This document shows, one piece after another, positions 51,767 through 60,560 of a DNA stretch of 64,000 bases. The notes under the pieces are model-generated. The model saw nothing but the letters and a program-made list of their open reading frames with translations. It was not told the origin of the DNA and ran no database searches. Made by a program: the position numbers and the translations under genes. The stretch is from assembly GCF_000332075.2 (NCBI RefSeq), contig NZ_ALVU02000001.1:1507193-1571192 (forward strand), in the 5' to 3' direction. The DNA is from Synechocystis sp. PCC 7509 (GTDB lineage Bacteria > Cyanobacteriota > Cyanobacteriia > Cyanobacteriales > Chroococcidiopsidaceae). How positions within the stretch are numbered: the first letter of the stretch is position 1; each line of letters starts with the position of its first letter.

Positions 51767-52493
51767 CTAGTAGAAACACGCGATCCCCAGAACCATGAGT
51801 TGGATCGTCCATTAAGTTTATAAGTTTTAAGTTTGTTAATTTACAAAATTCTTGAATTTGTTTGGTACTTAACGATGTACCTGTCCATGTCGGGTCAAAA
51901 GTGAAGGGAGCAAAACCAAAAGTTTGCAAAAACTTTTGTGGGGTAAGATGCTTAATAAATTTTTTAATAGCCTTTTTGAGTTTGCCCTGGTCGTTCATTA
52001 AATGTATATAAGCAATGCCTTGAGGGCGTAGCACTCTATGAATCTCTTTTAGGTTATTTAAAATGATTTCTGGCGAAGGCATATGTTGAAATACTTCGTA
52101 AGAGAAAACAAAATCAATGCTGCTAGAAAGTATAAAATCCAGCGATGTACCGTTTGTAGACTGTAAATGCAAATTAGGATAAAGATTAGATGGATGTAGC
52201 TCTCTAGCTTGGTTAATCATTTCGTCAGAAACATCAACGGCTGTTACCTGTTGAAAACGTTGAGAGAGTTGGCGACTAAAACGTCCTAAGCCACAACCAA
52301 TTTCAAGAATATGGGACTTTTGAATATCAACATTCATATCCTTCAACATTGGATCTAGAATAAGTTGAGTTCGTTCTTCACCTAGAAGAAAAAACTTTTC
52401 AACATCACCATCCCAGAATGCAGATTCAACATAGTAGAAAGCATCCTTTTTTGCCCGCTGATTCCACATCTGTTTCATTAATGGAGTAGTCAT
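51750..52493 (-). CDS. Class I SAM-dependent methyltransferase
   Basis: A 247-residue protein with motif I (ILEIGCGLGRFSRQLSQ), an acidic VTAVDVSDEMINQ and FDFVF-type motif II (IDFVFSYEVFQHMPS), then LRPQGIAYIHL. Substrate unknown. The stop codon TGA is made by the last bases of the TnpB element (TTCAAT read in reverse), so the C-terminus (LLASSVD) may have been altered by that insertion. Confidence 0.82.
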   Translation of the reverse strand: MTTPLMKQMWNQRAKKDAFYYVESAFWDGDVEKFFLLGEERTQLILDPMLKDMNVDIQKSHILEIGCGLGRFSRQLSQRFQQVTAVDVSDEMINQARELHPSNLYPNLHLQSTNGTSLDFILSSSIDFVFSYEVFQHMPSPEIILNNLKEIHRVLRPQGIAYIHLMNDQGKLKKAIKKFIKHLTPQKFLQTFGFAPFTFDPTWTGTSLSTKQIQEFCKLTNLKLINLMDDPTHGSGDRVFLLASSVD

Positions 52494-53006
52494 AATTCCC
52501 TCACAAATCTATTTTTGCAAAAAGTATCGCATTTGGCAGAAAATTTTCGTATAGCATCCCTAGTTGGAGAAAGTAGAAATTTTCTGTCTGTTCAATATGT
52601 ATGGAACTGTCTATTCATTATGTATGGAATTAGTATACATAACTTTCCTCATATATACACATTTTATTGTGCTAATATTGCGGGGATATTTTTTTGCTAA
52701 AGTAATAGTTTGAACGCCTATTAGTAGTATTAAAAACAAAGTTTTTTAATATTACTAACTAAAAGCAAACAAGCTCTAGCTTTTTAGAGATTGTTTAAGT
52801 ATTATCACTGCTTTAATTAGTTTTTATATATACAGTAAATATTTTGCAATTAATTAAAGCAATCAAATTTTGGCGATCGCCGGTCTTACCAACTGGCAAA
52901 CAAAATGTCTAAAAAAGAAATAACGTTTGTTGTATAATCCGCTATTGACTGCTACAATTACATATTTGGCAAACTTTAAGCATAATTAGTAGATACAGGA
53001 AAATTC
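52494..53006. other. AT-rich intergenic stretch upstream of rpsD
   Basis: No gene is seen in these 513 bases. A long hairpin at 52721-52758 (TTAGTAGTATTAAAAAC against GTTTTTTAATATTACTAA, one mismatch) stands in the middle. A TATAAT at 52933-52938 with HIP1 near 52874 could be the rpsD promoter, 70 bases before the start, though the -35 is weak. Confidence 0.5.
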
Positions 53007-53615
53007 ATGTCCCGATACAGAGGACCACGGCTAAGAATCATCCGTCGCCTAGGCGACTTACCAGGATTGACGCGCAAAAGCGCTAGACGAGCTTACCCAC
53101 CAGGTCAGCACGGACAAAATCGTAAAAAGAGATCGGAGTACGCTGTTCGTTTAGAAGAAAAGCAAAAGCTAAGGATGAACTACGGATTGACCGAAAAGCA
53201 AATGCTGCGCTATGTCCGTAGAGCAAGACGAGTTACCGGATCTACCGGGCAAGTATTGCTACAACTATTAGAAATGCGTTTAGACAATACCGTATTTCGC
53301 TTAGGGATGGCTCCGACTATCCCCGCCGCTCGTCAATTGGTCAATCACGGTCACGTGACGGTAAACGGTCGCGTAGTTGATATTGCAAGTTACCAATGCC
53401 GTCCTGGAGAAACCGTTGGAGTCAAAGATAGAGACGCGTCGCGTAAGCTGGTAGAAGCAAACTTGCAATATCCAGGTTTAGCAAATTTGCCCAGTCATCT
53501 AGAATTTGACAAAAACAAGATGGTAGGCAAAGTCAATAGCTTAGTAGAGCGCGAATGGGTAGCGCTGCAAGTTAATGAATTACTGGTTGTTGAGTACTAT
53601 TCAAGACAAGCCTAG
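53007..53615 (+). CDS. rpsD: 30S ribosomal protein S4
   Basis: A 202-residue S4: [52 protein letters not shown], and the S4 RNA-binding domain ([32 protein letters not shown]). It nucleates small-subunit assembly on 16S rRNA. Stand-alone, as usual in cyanobacteria, and closed by a strong terminator. Start ATG after AGGAAAA. Confidence 0.97.
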   Translation: MSRYRGPRLRIIRRLGDLPGLTRKSARRAYPPGQHGQNRKKRSEYAVRLEEKQKLRMNYGLTEKQMLRYVRRARRVTGSTGQVLLQLLEMRLDNTVFRLGMAPTIPAARQLVNHGHVTVNGRVVDIASYQCRPGETVGVKDRDASRKLVEANLQYPGLANLPSHLEFDKNKMVGKVNSLVEREWVALQVNELLVVEYYSRQA

Positions 53616-53681
53616 TCTTACATTGGCTACAACTACCGTGCGGCTGCGGTAAGCCATTTACAGAATTATTATAGTTTTGAG

Positions 53682-53721
53682 CAAGCTTCCTAAATCCGTT
53701 AATTAGGAAGCTTGTTTGATT
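53682..53721 (+). terminator. Intrinsic terminator after rpsD
   Basis: CAAGCTTCCTAA at 53682-53693 pairs fully with TTAGGAAGCTTG at 53703-53714, followed by TTTGATTT. Confidence 0.9.
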
Positions 53722-53870
53722 TAAGTAACTTCTTGTCCTCCCCCTAAATTCCCATAAATGGTTGTACGCTTTACCGCTTGTAACGCTGATAACAATCAAA
53801 AGGCTCGGCTTTTGATTAAACTAAATTACAATATTTACTAAGCTGAAAATCAAACGATAAATTTCAACGC

Positions 53871-54122
53871 ATGGATGCTTTTGCGCCAAATCCTCCAGAA
53901 TGGATAGCTACCGCCACTCACGCTCATCAATTTTGCTGTCCTAGTTGCCTTTCAAGTAGCCAAGAAGCTGACCAAGTTTGGCTAAACCGACGTTCTCCAG
54001 TAATGACTGACAACTACCGCCGTAAATGGCAAGAATTTTATCAATGTCGCTGCGGTTATGTTTGGTGGGCTTGGAGTAGCGATCGCCCGCCATCAAAATA
54101 TAGCAAAGAAGAAAATATTTAG
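53871..54122 (+). CDS. Small zinc-ribbon-like protein, unknown role
   Basis: An 83-residue protein with CCPSC near residue 24 and CRCGYVWW near 57. The two cysteine pairs fit a zinc ribbon. NRRSPVMTDNYRRKWQEFYQCRCGYVWWAW looks like a conserved cyanobacterial type. Alone between rpsD and the tRNA. Confidence 0.7.
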   Translation: MDAFAPNPPEWIATATHAHQFCCPSCLSSSQEADQVWLNRRSPVMTDNYRRKWQEFYQCRCGYVWWAWSSDRPPSKYSKEENI

Positions 54123-54172
54123 TTGCAACTACGGCAATTTCTATGCTATAGTAGCAAAGGTTAAAAACAAAT

Positions 54173-54246
54173 GGCTCAGTAGCTCAGTTGGTTAGAGCGC
54201 GGGACTCATAAGCCTGAGGTCGGCGGTTCAAATCCACCCTGAGCCA
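54173..54246 (+). tRNA. tRNA with CAU anticodon (tRNA-Met, possibly tRNA-Ile2)
   Basis: GGCTCAG pairs with CTGAGCC. D arm GCTCAGTTGGTTAGAGC, anticodon loop CTCATAA (anticodon CAT), T loop TTCAAAT. One A-G pair in the anticodon stem and one C-A in the T stem deviate. The CAT anticodon may be Met (elongator) or, if modified to lysidine, Ile. CCA not encoded. Confidence 0.9.
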
Positions 54247-54312
54247 TAAATAATTAAAAATAATTGAATAAAAGTATTACGAAGCTCAAGAACTCGACAT
54301 ACTGCGAGTATG

Positions 54313-54627
54313 TCAAAATCCTTGCTCTCTAGCTTCTTGATACCATTTCTCGGCTTTTGCTTGATCGATAGCTATACCGCGATCTCCAATCGCAAAAATT
54401 CCTGCTAAGTTATTCGATGCTATGCCATAGCCCTGAGCGGCGGATTTCTTGTACCACTTAACTGCCTCCAAAACATCCTTTTCTAATCCAAGACCTAAGT
54501 GATACATATTTGCAACTATAGATTGCGCTTCAGCATCTCCCCGCTCGGCAATCGGTTTTAATAATTTGAAGGCATCATGATAATTTTTAGCTTCAAAAGC
54601 GGCTAAACCTGCTTTCAAACTGGACAT
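54313..54627 (-). CDS. SEL1-repeat protein
   Basis: From the ATG at 54627 (AAGGAG ribosome site) the product has 104 residues: MSSLKAGLAAFEAKNYHDAFKLLKPIAERGDAEAQSIVANMYHLGLGLEKDVLEAVKWYKKSAAQGY, about two and a half SEL1-type helical repeats. A longer upstream frame extends into the debranching enzyme gene and is not credible. SEL1 proteins bind other proteins; role unknown. Confidence 0.82.
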   Translation of the reverse strand: MSSLKAGLAAFEAKNYHDAFKLLKPIAERGDAEAQSIVANMYHLGLGLEKDVLEAVKWYKKSAAQGYGIASNNLAGIFAIGDRGIAIDQAKAEKWYQEAREQGF

Positions 54628-54671
54628 TTTAATTAAACTCCTTTTTGGAAATAACTTGCGATCGCTGTCAC

Positions 54672-56642
54672 TCAAGACTTGATATCGTGCCAGTGGCGAA
54701 TTAATTCGGCAACAGACCAAGCTTGAGAAACCGCACCTTGAGGCGCGTGAGGCGGATCGCCATCAAAAATCTCTGATATTGAACCAATACAACCAGAATT
54801 GTACAAATGCTCTAGTAAAGGTTGCTTGCTAATCGGGAGAGTTTCATCAGGGTAAAAACGCTGCCAAGCACGGATAAAAGCACCCATTAGCCACATCCAA
54901 ACTGTACCTTGATGATAAGAAAGATCGCGGTGGTAAGAATTGCCCGCATAGTTGCCTATATATTCGGGATCGGTGGGATCGAGACTGCGTAAGCCATAGG
55001 GCGTAAGTAAGCGATTTTTTGCTACTTCTACAATGCGTTGTCCTTGCGCTGCACTAAATGCACAGTAATGCAGAGATAGAGCTAAAACAGCATTAGGACG
55101 GATTTGGGCATTGAGGAGATCGTCTGGCTCAATTAAATCGTACAAGTAACCTGTAAGCGGATTCCAGAACTTTTGCAAAGAGTCTTTTACTTGTTGAGAT
55201 TGGGCGGTGTAATACTGAGATTGTTTGAGATAGCGATCGCTTCCAGTAATTGCAAATAAGCGCTCTGCCCAACTGCTAGACCAACATAACGCCGAATACC
55301 ATAGGGCATTAATTTCTACAGGCTTACCGCACCTCGCAGTCACTGGCTGAGTGCCAATTACAGCATCCATCCATGTTAAAGCTACATGGGGCGCATCCCA
55401 ACCGAGCAAACCATCCGCCGCATCTACTTGAATGTTGTATTTCGTACCAGCGCTAAATGCTTTATAAATTTGCCGGACGGTGGGGTATTGCTCAATTAAA
55501 AAATCCCAATCTTTAGTCGCTTCTAAATATAACCCCAAGGCTTCAATCCACCACAGTGTTGCATCAAGACTGTTATAAAATGGTTCGCTATTGGTATCGG
55601 GAAAAGCGTTAGGAATCAAACCATCACGGCAATAACGCCCAAAAGTTTGCAATAGTCCTTTTGCTAGATCAAACCGTTTAGTAGTTAGTGCTAATCCCGG
55701 TAAAGCAATCAGCGTATCGCGTCCCCAATCATTAAACCAATGATAGCCAGCGATCGCACTAAGTCCTTTAATTGACTGACGATAAACTATAAAACTATCT
55801 CCAACCTGTAATAGTTGCGGCAGCACAGAAGTTGCTGAGAATAATTGTTTGAACCTGCTTTGCTGGGATTCGACGGCGCTAGTAAAGTCTTGCTCTTTGA
55901 GTATTGGTGTGTCACCAGATCCTAAGCTTGCTTCTATAGTTAGGCTTTCTCCTGGCAATAATTTTACGGTTAGGTAGCCCGGACTATGTAAGTCTTCGCG
56001 ATCTCCTAATCCTCTTCTAGTTTCTTCAATCAGTTGATAATCCCAATACCATAAAGGGTTAGCTTGATACTCTCCTCTTGTCCATTGCAACTGCCAAAGA
56101 GTACCGATTTGTCCTGGTCGAATTGCTTGCAAATATAGCTGGTTTTGTTTTACTGATTGAGAAAATTGTAAATTGGGTTCGGCGCGTTGCTGGTGGTGAA
56201 AATTGCGATCGCCAATCATCAATCGCAACCTTAAAATTGCGGCTTCTTTGCCTTCGTAGCGATATTGAATCAAGACGCAATGGGAAAATTTTTCGGCTTT
56301 TTCTCCTTCATGGGGCATAACTATTTGTCTAGTCAATTGCCAATCACTTTCACCCCATACCCAAGTTGGAATTGGATCGATACTAAAGGAGCGCAACAAC
56401 TTATAGCCCAATGGCTCTACTATGCCGCTACCCCAGAAATTTGTCCCCAAATTCTGCATTTCCCCACTTACTTCTAAGCAGGCTTCTAAGTGGGAAAATA
56501 ACATAGTGCGACTTCTTGGGGGATTGAGCGCCGCTACTAGCCAACCGTGATAAGTCCGCGTCCTCGCATCGCTTACCGTCCCACTGGCAAAACTTCCTAG
56601 CCCGTTTGTTAGCAGCCATTCTCTTGTATCTAAATCGCCCAT
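54672..56642 (-). CDS. Amylo-alpha-1,6-glucosidase-type glycogen debranching enzyme
   Basis: A 656-residue protein. The N-terminal beta domain is REWLLTNGLGSFASGTVSDARTRTYHGWLVAA, and the (alpha/alpha)6 catalytic domain has GYHWFNDWGRDTLIALPGL, RYCRDGLIPNAFPDTNSEPFYNSLDATLWWIEAL and SYHQGTVWMWLMGAFI. Family enzymes remove 1,6-branches of glycogen (GH133 type). Asp/Glu candidates are in GRDT and the DATLWW segment. Full length. Confidence 0.9.
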   Translation of the reverse strand: MGDLDTREWLLTNGLGSFASGTVSDARTRTYHGWLVAALNPPRSRTMLFSHLEACLEVSGEMQNLGTNFWGSGIVEPLGYKLLRSFSIDPIPTWVWGESDWQLTRQIVMPHEGEKAEKFSHCVLIQYRYEGKEAAILRLRLMIGDRNFHHQQRAEPNLQFSQSVKQNQLYLQAIRPGQIGTLWQLQWTRGEYQANPLWYWDYQLIEETRRGLGDREDLHSPGYLTVKLLPGESLTIEASLGSGDTPILKEQDFTSAVESQQSRFKQLFSATSVLPQLLQVGDSFIVYRQSIKGLSAIAGYHWFNDWGRDTLIALPGLALTTKRFDLAKGLLQTFGRYCRDGLIPNAFPDTNSEPFYNSLDATLWWIEALGLYLEATKDWDFLIEQYPTVRQIYKAFSAGTKYNIQVDAADGLLGWDAPHVALTWMDAVIGTQPVTARCGKPVEINALWYSALCWSSSWAERLFAITGSDRYLKQSQYYTAQSQQVKDSLQKFWNPLTGYLYDLIEPDDLLNAQIRPNAVLALSLHYCAFSAAQGQRIVEVAKNRLLTPYGLRSLDPTDPEYIGNYAGNSYHRDLSYHQGTVWMWLMGAFIRAWQRFYPDETLPISKQPLLEHLYNSGCIGSISEIFDGDPPHAPQGAVSQAWSVAELIRHWHDIKS

Positions 56643-56785
56643 TTGCTACTCAAAATCGTTATGACTATGATATAGTTGTAACAGTTCGTAAATAATCAAT
56701 TATTTCATGGGCGGGTAGAATTTAGCTAAATATTACCCGCGAACAGATTGAGAAAACGTATAAGTTATTAAGGAGAACTAATTTA

Positions 56786-57397
56786 ATGCCTCTAAGTTAC
56801 GCAGCCGAAGGATGCTTGAGAGTTGGACAAACAGCGCCAGAATTTTCCGCCACCGCCGTATTTGACCAAGAATTTAAGACAATCAAGCTATCTGACTATC
56901 GTGGCAAATACGTCATTTTGTTCTTCTATCCTCTAGACTTTACCTTTGTTTGCCCTACAGAGATTACTGCTTTTAGCGATCGCCATAACGAATTTAAAGC
57001 CATCAACACGGAAGTATTGGGAGTTTCGGTAGATAGCGAGTTTTCACACTTAGCATGGATTCAGAGCGATCGCAAATCCGGCGGTGTGGGCGACTTAAAT
57101 TATCCTTTAGTCTCGGATATCAAAAAAGAAATTAGCGCCCTTTACAACGTCCTTGATCCCGAAGCAGGGGTTGCTTTACGTGGTTTATTTATCATTGACA
57201 AAGATGGCGTAATTCAACACGCAACCATCAACAACTTGTCCTTTGGACGTAGTGTAGATGAGACATTGCGGACATTGCAAGCGATTCAGTACGTACAATC
57301 TCACCCTGACGAAGTATGTCCCGCAGGTTGGCAACCCGGCGATCAAACAATGGTTCCCGATCCCATCAAGTCAAAAGTATTTTTTGCTTCGGTCTAA
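56786..57397 (+). CDS. Typical 2-Cys peroxiredoxin
   Basis: A 203-residue peroxidase that reduces H2O2 and organic peroxides with thioredoxin. The peroxidatic Cys56 is in DFTFVCPTE and the resolving Cys178 in [20 protein letters not shown] and the tail are those of the sensitive chloroplast/cyanobacterial type. AAGGAGAA ribosome site. A hairpin separates it from the second redoxin gene. Confidence 0.95.
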   Translation: MPLSYAAEGCLRVGQTAPEFSATAVFDQEFKTIKLSDYRGKYVILFFYPLDFTFVCPTEITAFSDRHNEFKAINTEVLGVSVDSEFSHLAWIQSDRKSGGVGDLNYPLVSDIKKEISALYNVLDPEAGVALRGLFIIDKDGVIQHATINNLSFGRSVDETLRTLQAIQYVQSHPDEVCPAGWQPGDQTMVPDPIKSKVFFASV

Positions 57398-57428
57398 GTT
57401 TCGTTAACTGAAAATTAAACTAAAAAAT

Positions 57429-57484
57429 GCCCCAATTGCTAAGAGATTAAATATCTACGGCTGATTGGGGCTTTAATATTTTTA
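57429..57484 (+). terminator. Intrinsic terminator between the two peroxiredoxin-like genes
   Basis: GCCCCAAT at 57429-57436 pairs with ATTGGGGC at 57464-57471, then TTTAATATTTTT. It ends 16 bases before the next ATG, so partial read-through may set the level of the second gene. Confidence 0.8.
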
Positions 57485-57499
57485 AGGAGATAACTATTT

Positions 57500-58033
57500 A
57501 TGCTGACTTCTAACGACTTTAGCGGTTTATTAACCGAGCGTTTTTTCCGCAATCTTTTGCCGATTCCCGCCACGAACGATTTAAAACTAGGCGAACTAGC
57601 ACCGGGTTTCAGTTTGCCAGATATTACGAATAGTCGCACGATTAAATTTTCCGAATACCGCCACAAGCAGCCTGTATTGCTTGCTTTTACGCGCATTTTT
57701 ACTGAAAAGCAGTATTGTCCGCTTTGCTTTCCCCATATAAAAGCTCTAAATGAAAACTACGAAAAGTTTACAAGTATGGGTGTAGAAGTTTTATTGATTG
57801 CTAGTACCGACGAAGCGCAAAGCCAAACAGTTGTTAAAGACTTAAAGCTGAAAATGCCTTTATTGAGCGATCCTACTTGTCGGGTGTTTCATTCTTATAA
57901 ATTAGGTCAAGCCTTGGGAGCGCCTTTACCAGGGCAATTCGTTACAGATATAGAAGGTAAGTTGCGCTACAAACATTTATTTTCCTTTCTTTCTCACAAC
58001 GCTAGTATAGAAACTTTGCTAGAGCAATTTTAG
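57500..58033 (+). CDS. Peroxiredoxin-like (AhpC/TSA) protein with CxxC
   Basis: A 177-residue redoxin: LGELAPGFSLPDITNSRTIKFSEYRHKQPVLLAFTRIF then QYCPLCFPHIKALNENYEKF. The active site is CPLC rather than the peroxiredoxin T-x-x-C alone, so it may act as an atypical peroxiredoxin or disulfide reductase. Placed after the 2-Cys peroxiredoxin, it fits oxidative stress defence. AAGGAGAT ribosome site. Confidence 0.82.
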   Translation: MLTSNDFSGLLTERFFRNLLPIPATNDLKLGELAPGFSLPDITNSRTIKFSEYRHKQPVLLAFTRIFTEKQYCPLCFPHIKALNENYEKFTSMGVEVLLIASTDEAQSQTVVKDLKLKMPLLSDPTCRVFHSYKLGQALGAPLPGQFVTDIEGKLRYKHLFSFLSHNASIETLLEQF

Positions 58034-58060
58034 AGATTAAGTATAAGAATTTTGATGTGA

Positions 58061-58087
58061 AGACGTTACATTGCAACGTCTCTTTTA
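58061..58087 (+). terminator. Intrinsic terminator after the second redoxin gene
   Basis: AGACGTT at 58061-58067 pairs with AACGTCT at 58075-58081, followed by CTTTTAT. Confidence 0.82.
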
Positions 58088-58175
58088 TATCCCGGAGAAA
58101 GGCACGAATGGCAGAGAGTAAGTAATTATAGTTTTAGTGAGGAAGTAGTTGTAATGTAATGCACAAGGAAATAGC

Positions 58176-58355
58176 TTGATAAATCCAACACCACCACAGC
58201 TATTAGCTTTATTTCAAGATTCAGTATTTTTAAGCGATGCGTTAAAAAGTATTCATTTAGTAAGAATTGACGAGCGCACGAATAAAGTAGTGATTTTAGC
58301 AGGTGATTCAATCCAAATAGAAATTAGCATTAATGGAAGGAGAGAGATTCGATGA
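58176..58355 (+). CDS. DUF6888-like small protein (TTG start)
   Basis: A 59-residue frame from a TTG at 58176, with AAGGAA just before it: INPTPPQLLALFQDSVFL, then HLVRIDERTNKVVILAGDSIQIEI. The RIDER...ILAGD segment is like DUF6888 of cyanobacteria, usually next to DUF6887, which follows here. Its TGA overlaps the next ATG. A conserved pair of unknown role. Confidence 0.68.
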   Translation: MINPTPPQLLALFQDSVFLSDALKSIHLVRIDERTNKVVILAGDSIQIEISINGRREIR

Positions 58356-58585
58356 CTAATTTAGGGTTTATGACTTTGGGGGACGATTCCCAAAAACGCC
58401 CAGACTTCTCTAGTATGTCTGATACAGACTTGAGAGATTACGTGCTTGCTCACAGAAAAGACCAAGCAGCTTTTTATGCCTATGTAGACCGGATGCACGA
58501 ACGCCCGCCAATTGCCATAATTGAACCGGAGGACTGGAGCGAGGAAAGGATGCAGGAAGCTATAGAAGGGACTAATGAACTGTAA
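58352..58585 (+). CDS. DUF6887-like small protein
   Basis: A 77-residue protein (RPDFSSMSDTDLRDYVLAHRKDQAAFYAYVDRMHERP) that matches the DUF6887 pattern: PDFS-M-D--L--YVL-HR, then DR. It is coupled to the previous gene by ATGA, with AAGGAGAGAG as ribosome site. The pair could be a toxin-antitoxin-like unit, but that is only suggested by size and layout. Confidence 0.75.
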   Translation: MTNLGFMTLGDDSQKRPDFSSMSDTDLRDYVLAHRKDQAAFYAYVDRMHERPPIAIIEPEDWSEERMQEAIEGTNEL

Positions 58586-58618
58586 AATCATTTACAGACC
58601 AAAACTTTTGATTAAAAA

Positions 58619-58652
58619 CTTGGACGGAGGAAATTTCTCCCCGTCCATTTTT
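58619..58652. terminator. Bidirectional terminator between DUF6887 and dnaJ
   Basis: TGGACGG at 58621-58627 pairs with CCGTCCA at 58641-58647, with further GGA/TCC pairs inside and a T-run after. It serves the two convergent genes. Confidence 0.85.
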
Positions 58653-58660
58653 AACAAAAT

Positions 58661-59674
58661 TTACAACTTAACTTGCTGTAAATTACTGCGCGGATTAAAG
58701 GTACGGAGATCGCGGATTTTTTCATAATACTCGCGCTCTTGGGGAGTTATTTCTTTGGGAGATGCGATCGCAATTTTGACTAACTCGTCGCTGCGTCCAT
58801 CTTTGGCTAAACGCCATCCCTTACCCTTCAACCGTAAAGTTTGACCGGAGCGAATTCCCGCCGGAATATTTACTTTTACCGTACCATCTGGTGTTGGGAC
58901 ATCAATTGACGCACCTAGCACCGCTTCATCGGGTGTAATCGAGACTTCACAAGTTAAATTATCGCCGTCAAACTGAAAAAATGAATGGGGAAGTATATCT
59001 ATTTTGAGGTATAAGTCGCCCCGTTGTTGGTTTGTAGGGTTGATTTGACCTTTTCCCCGTACTCGCACTCGGCTACCAGCTTTAACACCCGCAGGAATGC
59101 GAACTTCAATAGTTTCATTGCCTAAACTCAAGCGTTTTTGTACGCCATTAAACGCCTCGCCAAAACTTAGAGAAATTGCTGCTTCTGTATCTTGAGCCGT
59201 TGTTCTCGCGGTAGCATTATTGAAACCCGCAAAATCGCCGAAATCATCAAACCCCGCACTTCCCGGCGTAGTTCGATAACTGTAAGCTTGTCTATTGCTA
59301 GAACCGCCGCTACTAGGCTCGTTGAAGCGTCCTAGTAAATCATTGATAAATTCATCAAAATTAGTATATTTACCAAATTCAACTTCATTAAAGTCAGTGT
59401 TAGCCTTAGTATTTCTAGAAGCCCAAGGGGTTTGTCCAGCCTGTCGCCAATACTGACCAAACTCGTCGTATTTTTGCCGTTTTTCCTTGTCTGACAGTAT
59501 CTCGTAAGCTTCGCTTACTTCTTTAAACCGGGCTTCCGCTTCTTTGTTTTTTGGGTTAACATCTGGGTGATATTTACGAGCTAGTTTGCGGAAAGCTTGT
59601 TTAATGTCTTCGTTGCTGGCAGTTTTGTTTACTCCCAAAATACTGTAATAATCTTTGAAGTCGGTTGCAGCCAT
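58661..59674 (-). CDS. DnaJ/CbpA-type Hsp40 co-chaperone
   Basis: A 337-residue protein with a J domain ([36 protein letters not shown] at 38-40), a Gly/Phe-containing linker and two C-terminal substrate domains ([54 protein letters not shown]). There is no zinc finger, so it is CbpA/type II rather than DnaJ type I. It stimulates an Hsp70. Start ATG preceded by AGGAGGC. Confidence 0.93.
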   Translation of the reverse strand: MAATDFKDYYSILGVNKTASNEDIKQAFRKLARKYHPDVNPKNKEAEARFKEVSEAYEILSDKEKRQKYDEFGQYWRQAGQTPWASRNTKANTDFNEVEFGKYTNFDEFINDLLGRFNEPSSGGSSNRQAYSYRTTPGSAGFDDFGDFAGFNNATARTTAQDTEAAISLSFGEAFNGVQKRLSLGNETIEVRIPAGVKAGSRVRVRGKGQINPTNQQRGDLYLKIDILPHSFFQFDGDNLTCEVSITPDEAVLGASIDVPTPDGTVKVNIPAGIRSGQTLRLKGKGWRLAKDGRSDELVKIAIASPKEITPQEREYYEKIRDLRTFNPRSNLQQVKL

Positions 59675-59877
59675 CTACTAGCCTCCTGTAGTCCCCATTA
59701 TATTTTCTCTAAAATATCGATTTACTGAATAAATCTCGTCAAAACCTTATAGTCTTTGAGCTTAACCTATCAAAGCTTAAAGTACCGTCAAGTTTGGTTA
59801 TTGCTCAAAAAATCGCCACAACTTCCGCCCAATTTCAAATTATGCTGTTTTCAATCGCCTCTAACTAAATTTAATTT

Positions 59878-60390
59878 ATGCAAACTAAAGTTATTTGGCA
59901 GCAAAATAGCCAACAACCTGATAATACTGATAACTTAGCTTTGATTAGTCAATGGTGGTCATCTTTAGCCAATCAAGGTATCACTTTCGCCCAGCGATTG
60001 ATTCCCGATAATGGCGCATTAGACCAAATTAATTGGGAAACACAGCGTTTTGATGAATTTTTCCCGATCGCAAATCCTCAAATTCGCGGGATTACTCTTT
60101 ATTGGTGCAAATTAGATTCCGATCTTGAACGCAACACGTTGCCTTACCAACTTGTACTCGATACTCGCCGTCAGCAGTTGTATATATTTCCCCAATCCCA
60201 AAATCAGCTAATTATTCGCGTCGGATTACCAGAGGTTTCCTACGAAAAGGTAGAAATTACTAATCCAGAAATTGAGTGCAAGCAATTTGATAGCAAGTAT
60301 CTTTTAACTTTACGGGATACAGCCCAGCATATTGAAGTTAAAGTAACTCTCACCCCGGAAAATTTGAGCCAATTAAAACAAAAATTATGA
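59878..60390 (+). CDS. Unknown cyanobacterial-type protein
   Basis: A 170-residue protein, mostly beta strands in the second half (PYQLVLDTRRQQLYIFPQSQNQLIIRVGLPEVSYEKVEI), with no signal or membrane segment. No family recognised. Divergent from dnaJ, with 203 bases between the two starts. Confidence 0.6.
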   Translation: MQTKVIWQQNSQQPDNTDNLALISQWWSSLANQGITFAQRLIPDNGALDQINWETQRFDEFFPIANPQIRGITLYWCKLDSDLERNTLPYQLVLDTRRQQLYIFPQSQNQLIIRVGLPEVSYEKVEITNPEIECKQFDSKYLLTLRDTAQHIEVKVTLTPENLSQLKQKL

Positions 60391-60560
60391 GGATAATTGC
60401 CACTAGAGAGAGTTTAGTTTTTGATAAACAACTTTTTGCCTAGCTGCCTATCTTCGCTCTATACAGCAATACAAATGAACTATTCAATCTAGAATTTGTT
60501 TGATAAATGTTACGACAAGAGTATTGTTAATATGTTTGTGCTGATGGCAAAGGAAATTTT

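Noticed and set aside
54628-54720. 31-residue extension of the SEL1 protein
   Set aside because: It overlaps the end of the debranching enzyme gene, and the ATG at 54627 has a good ribosome site.
59756-59938. 60-residue frame upstream of the unknown gene at 59878
   Set aside because: It overlaps the better-supported gene in another frame and shows no family or ribosome site.
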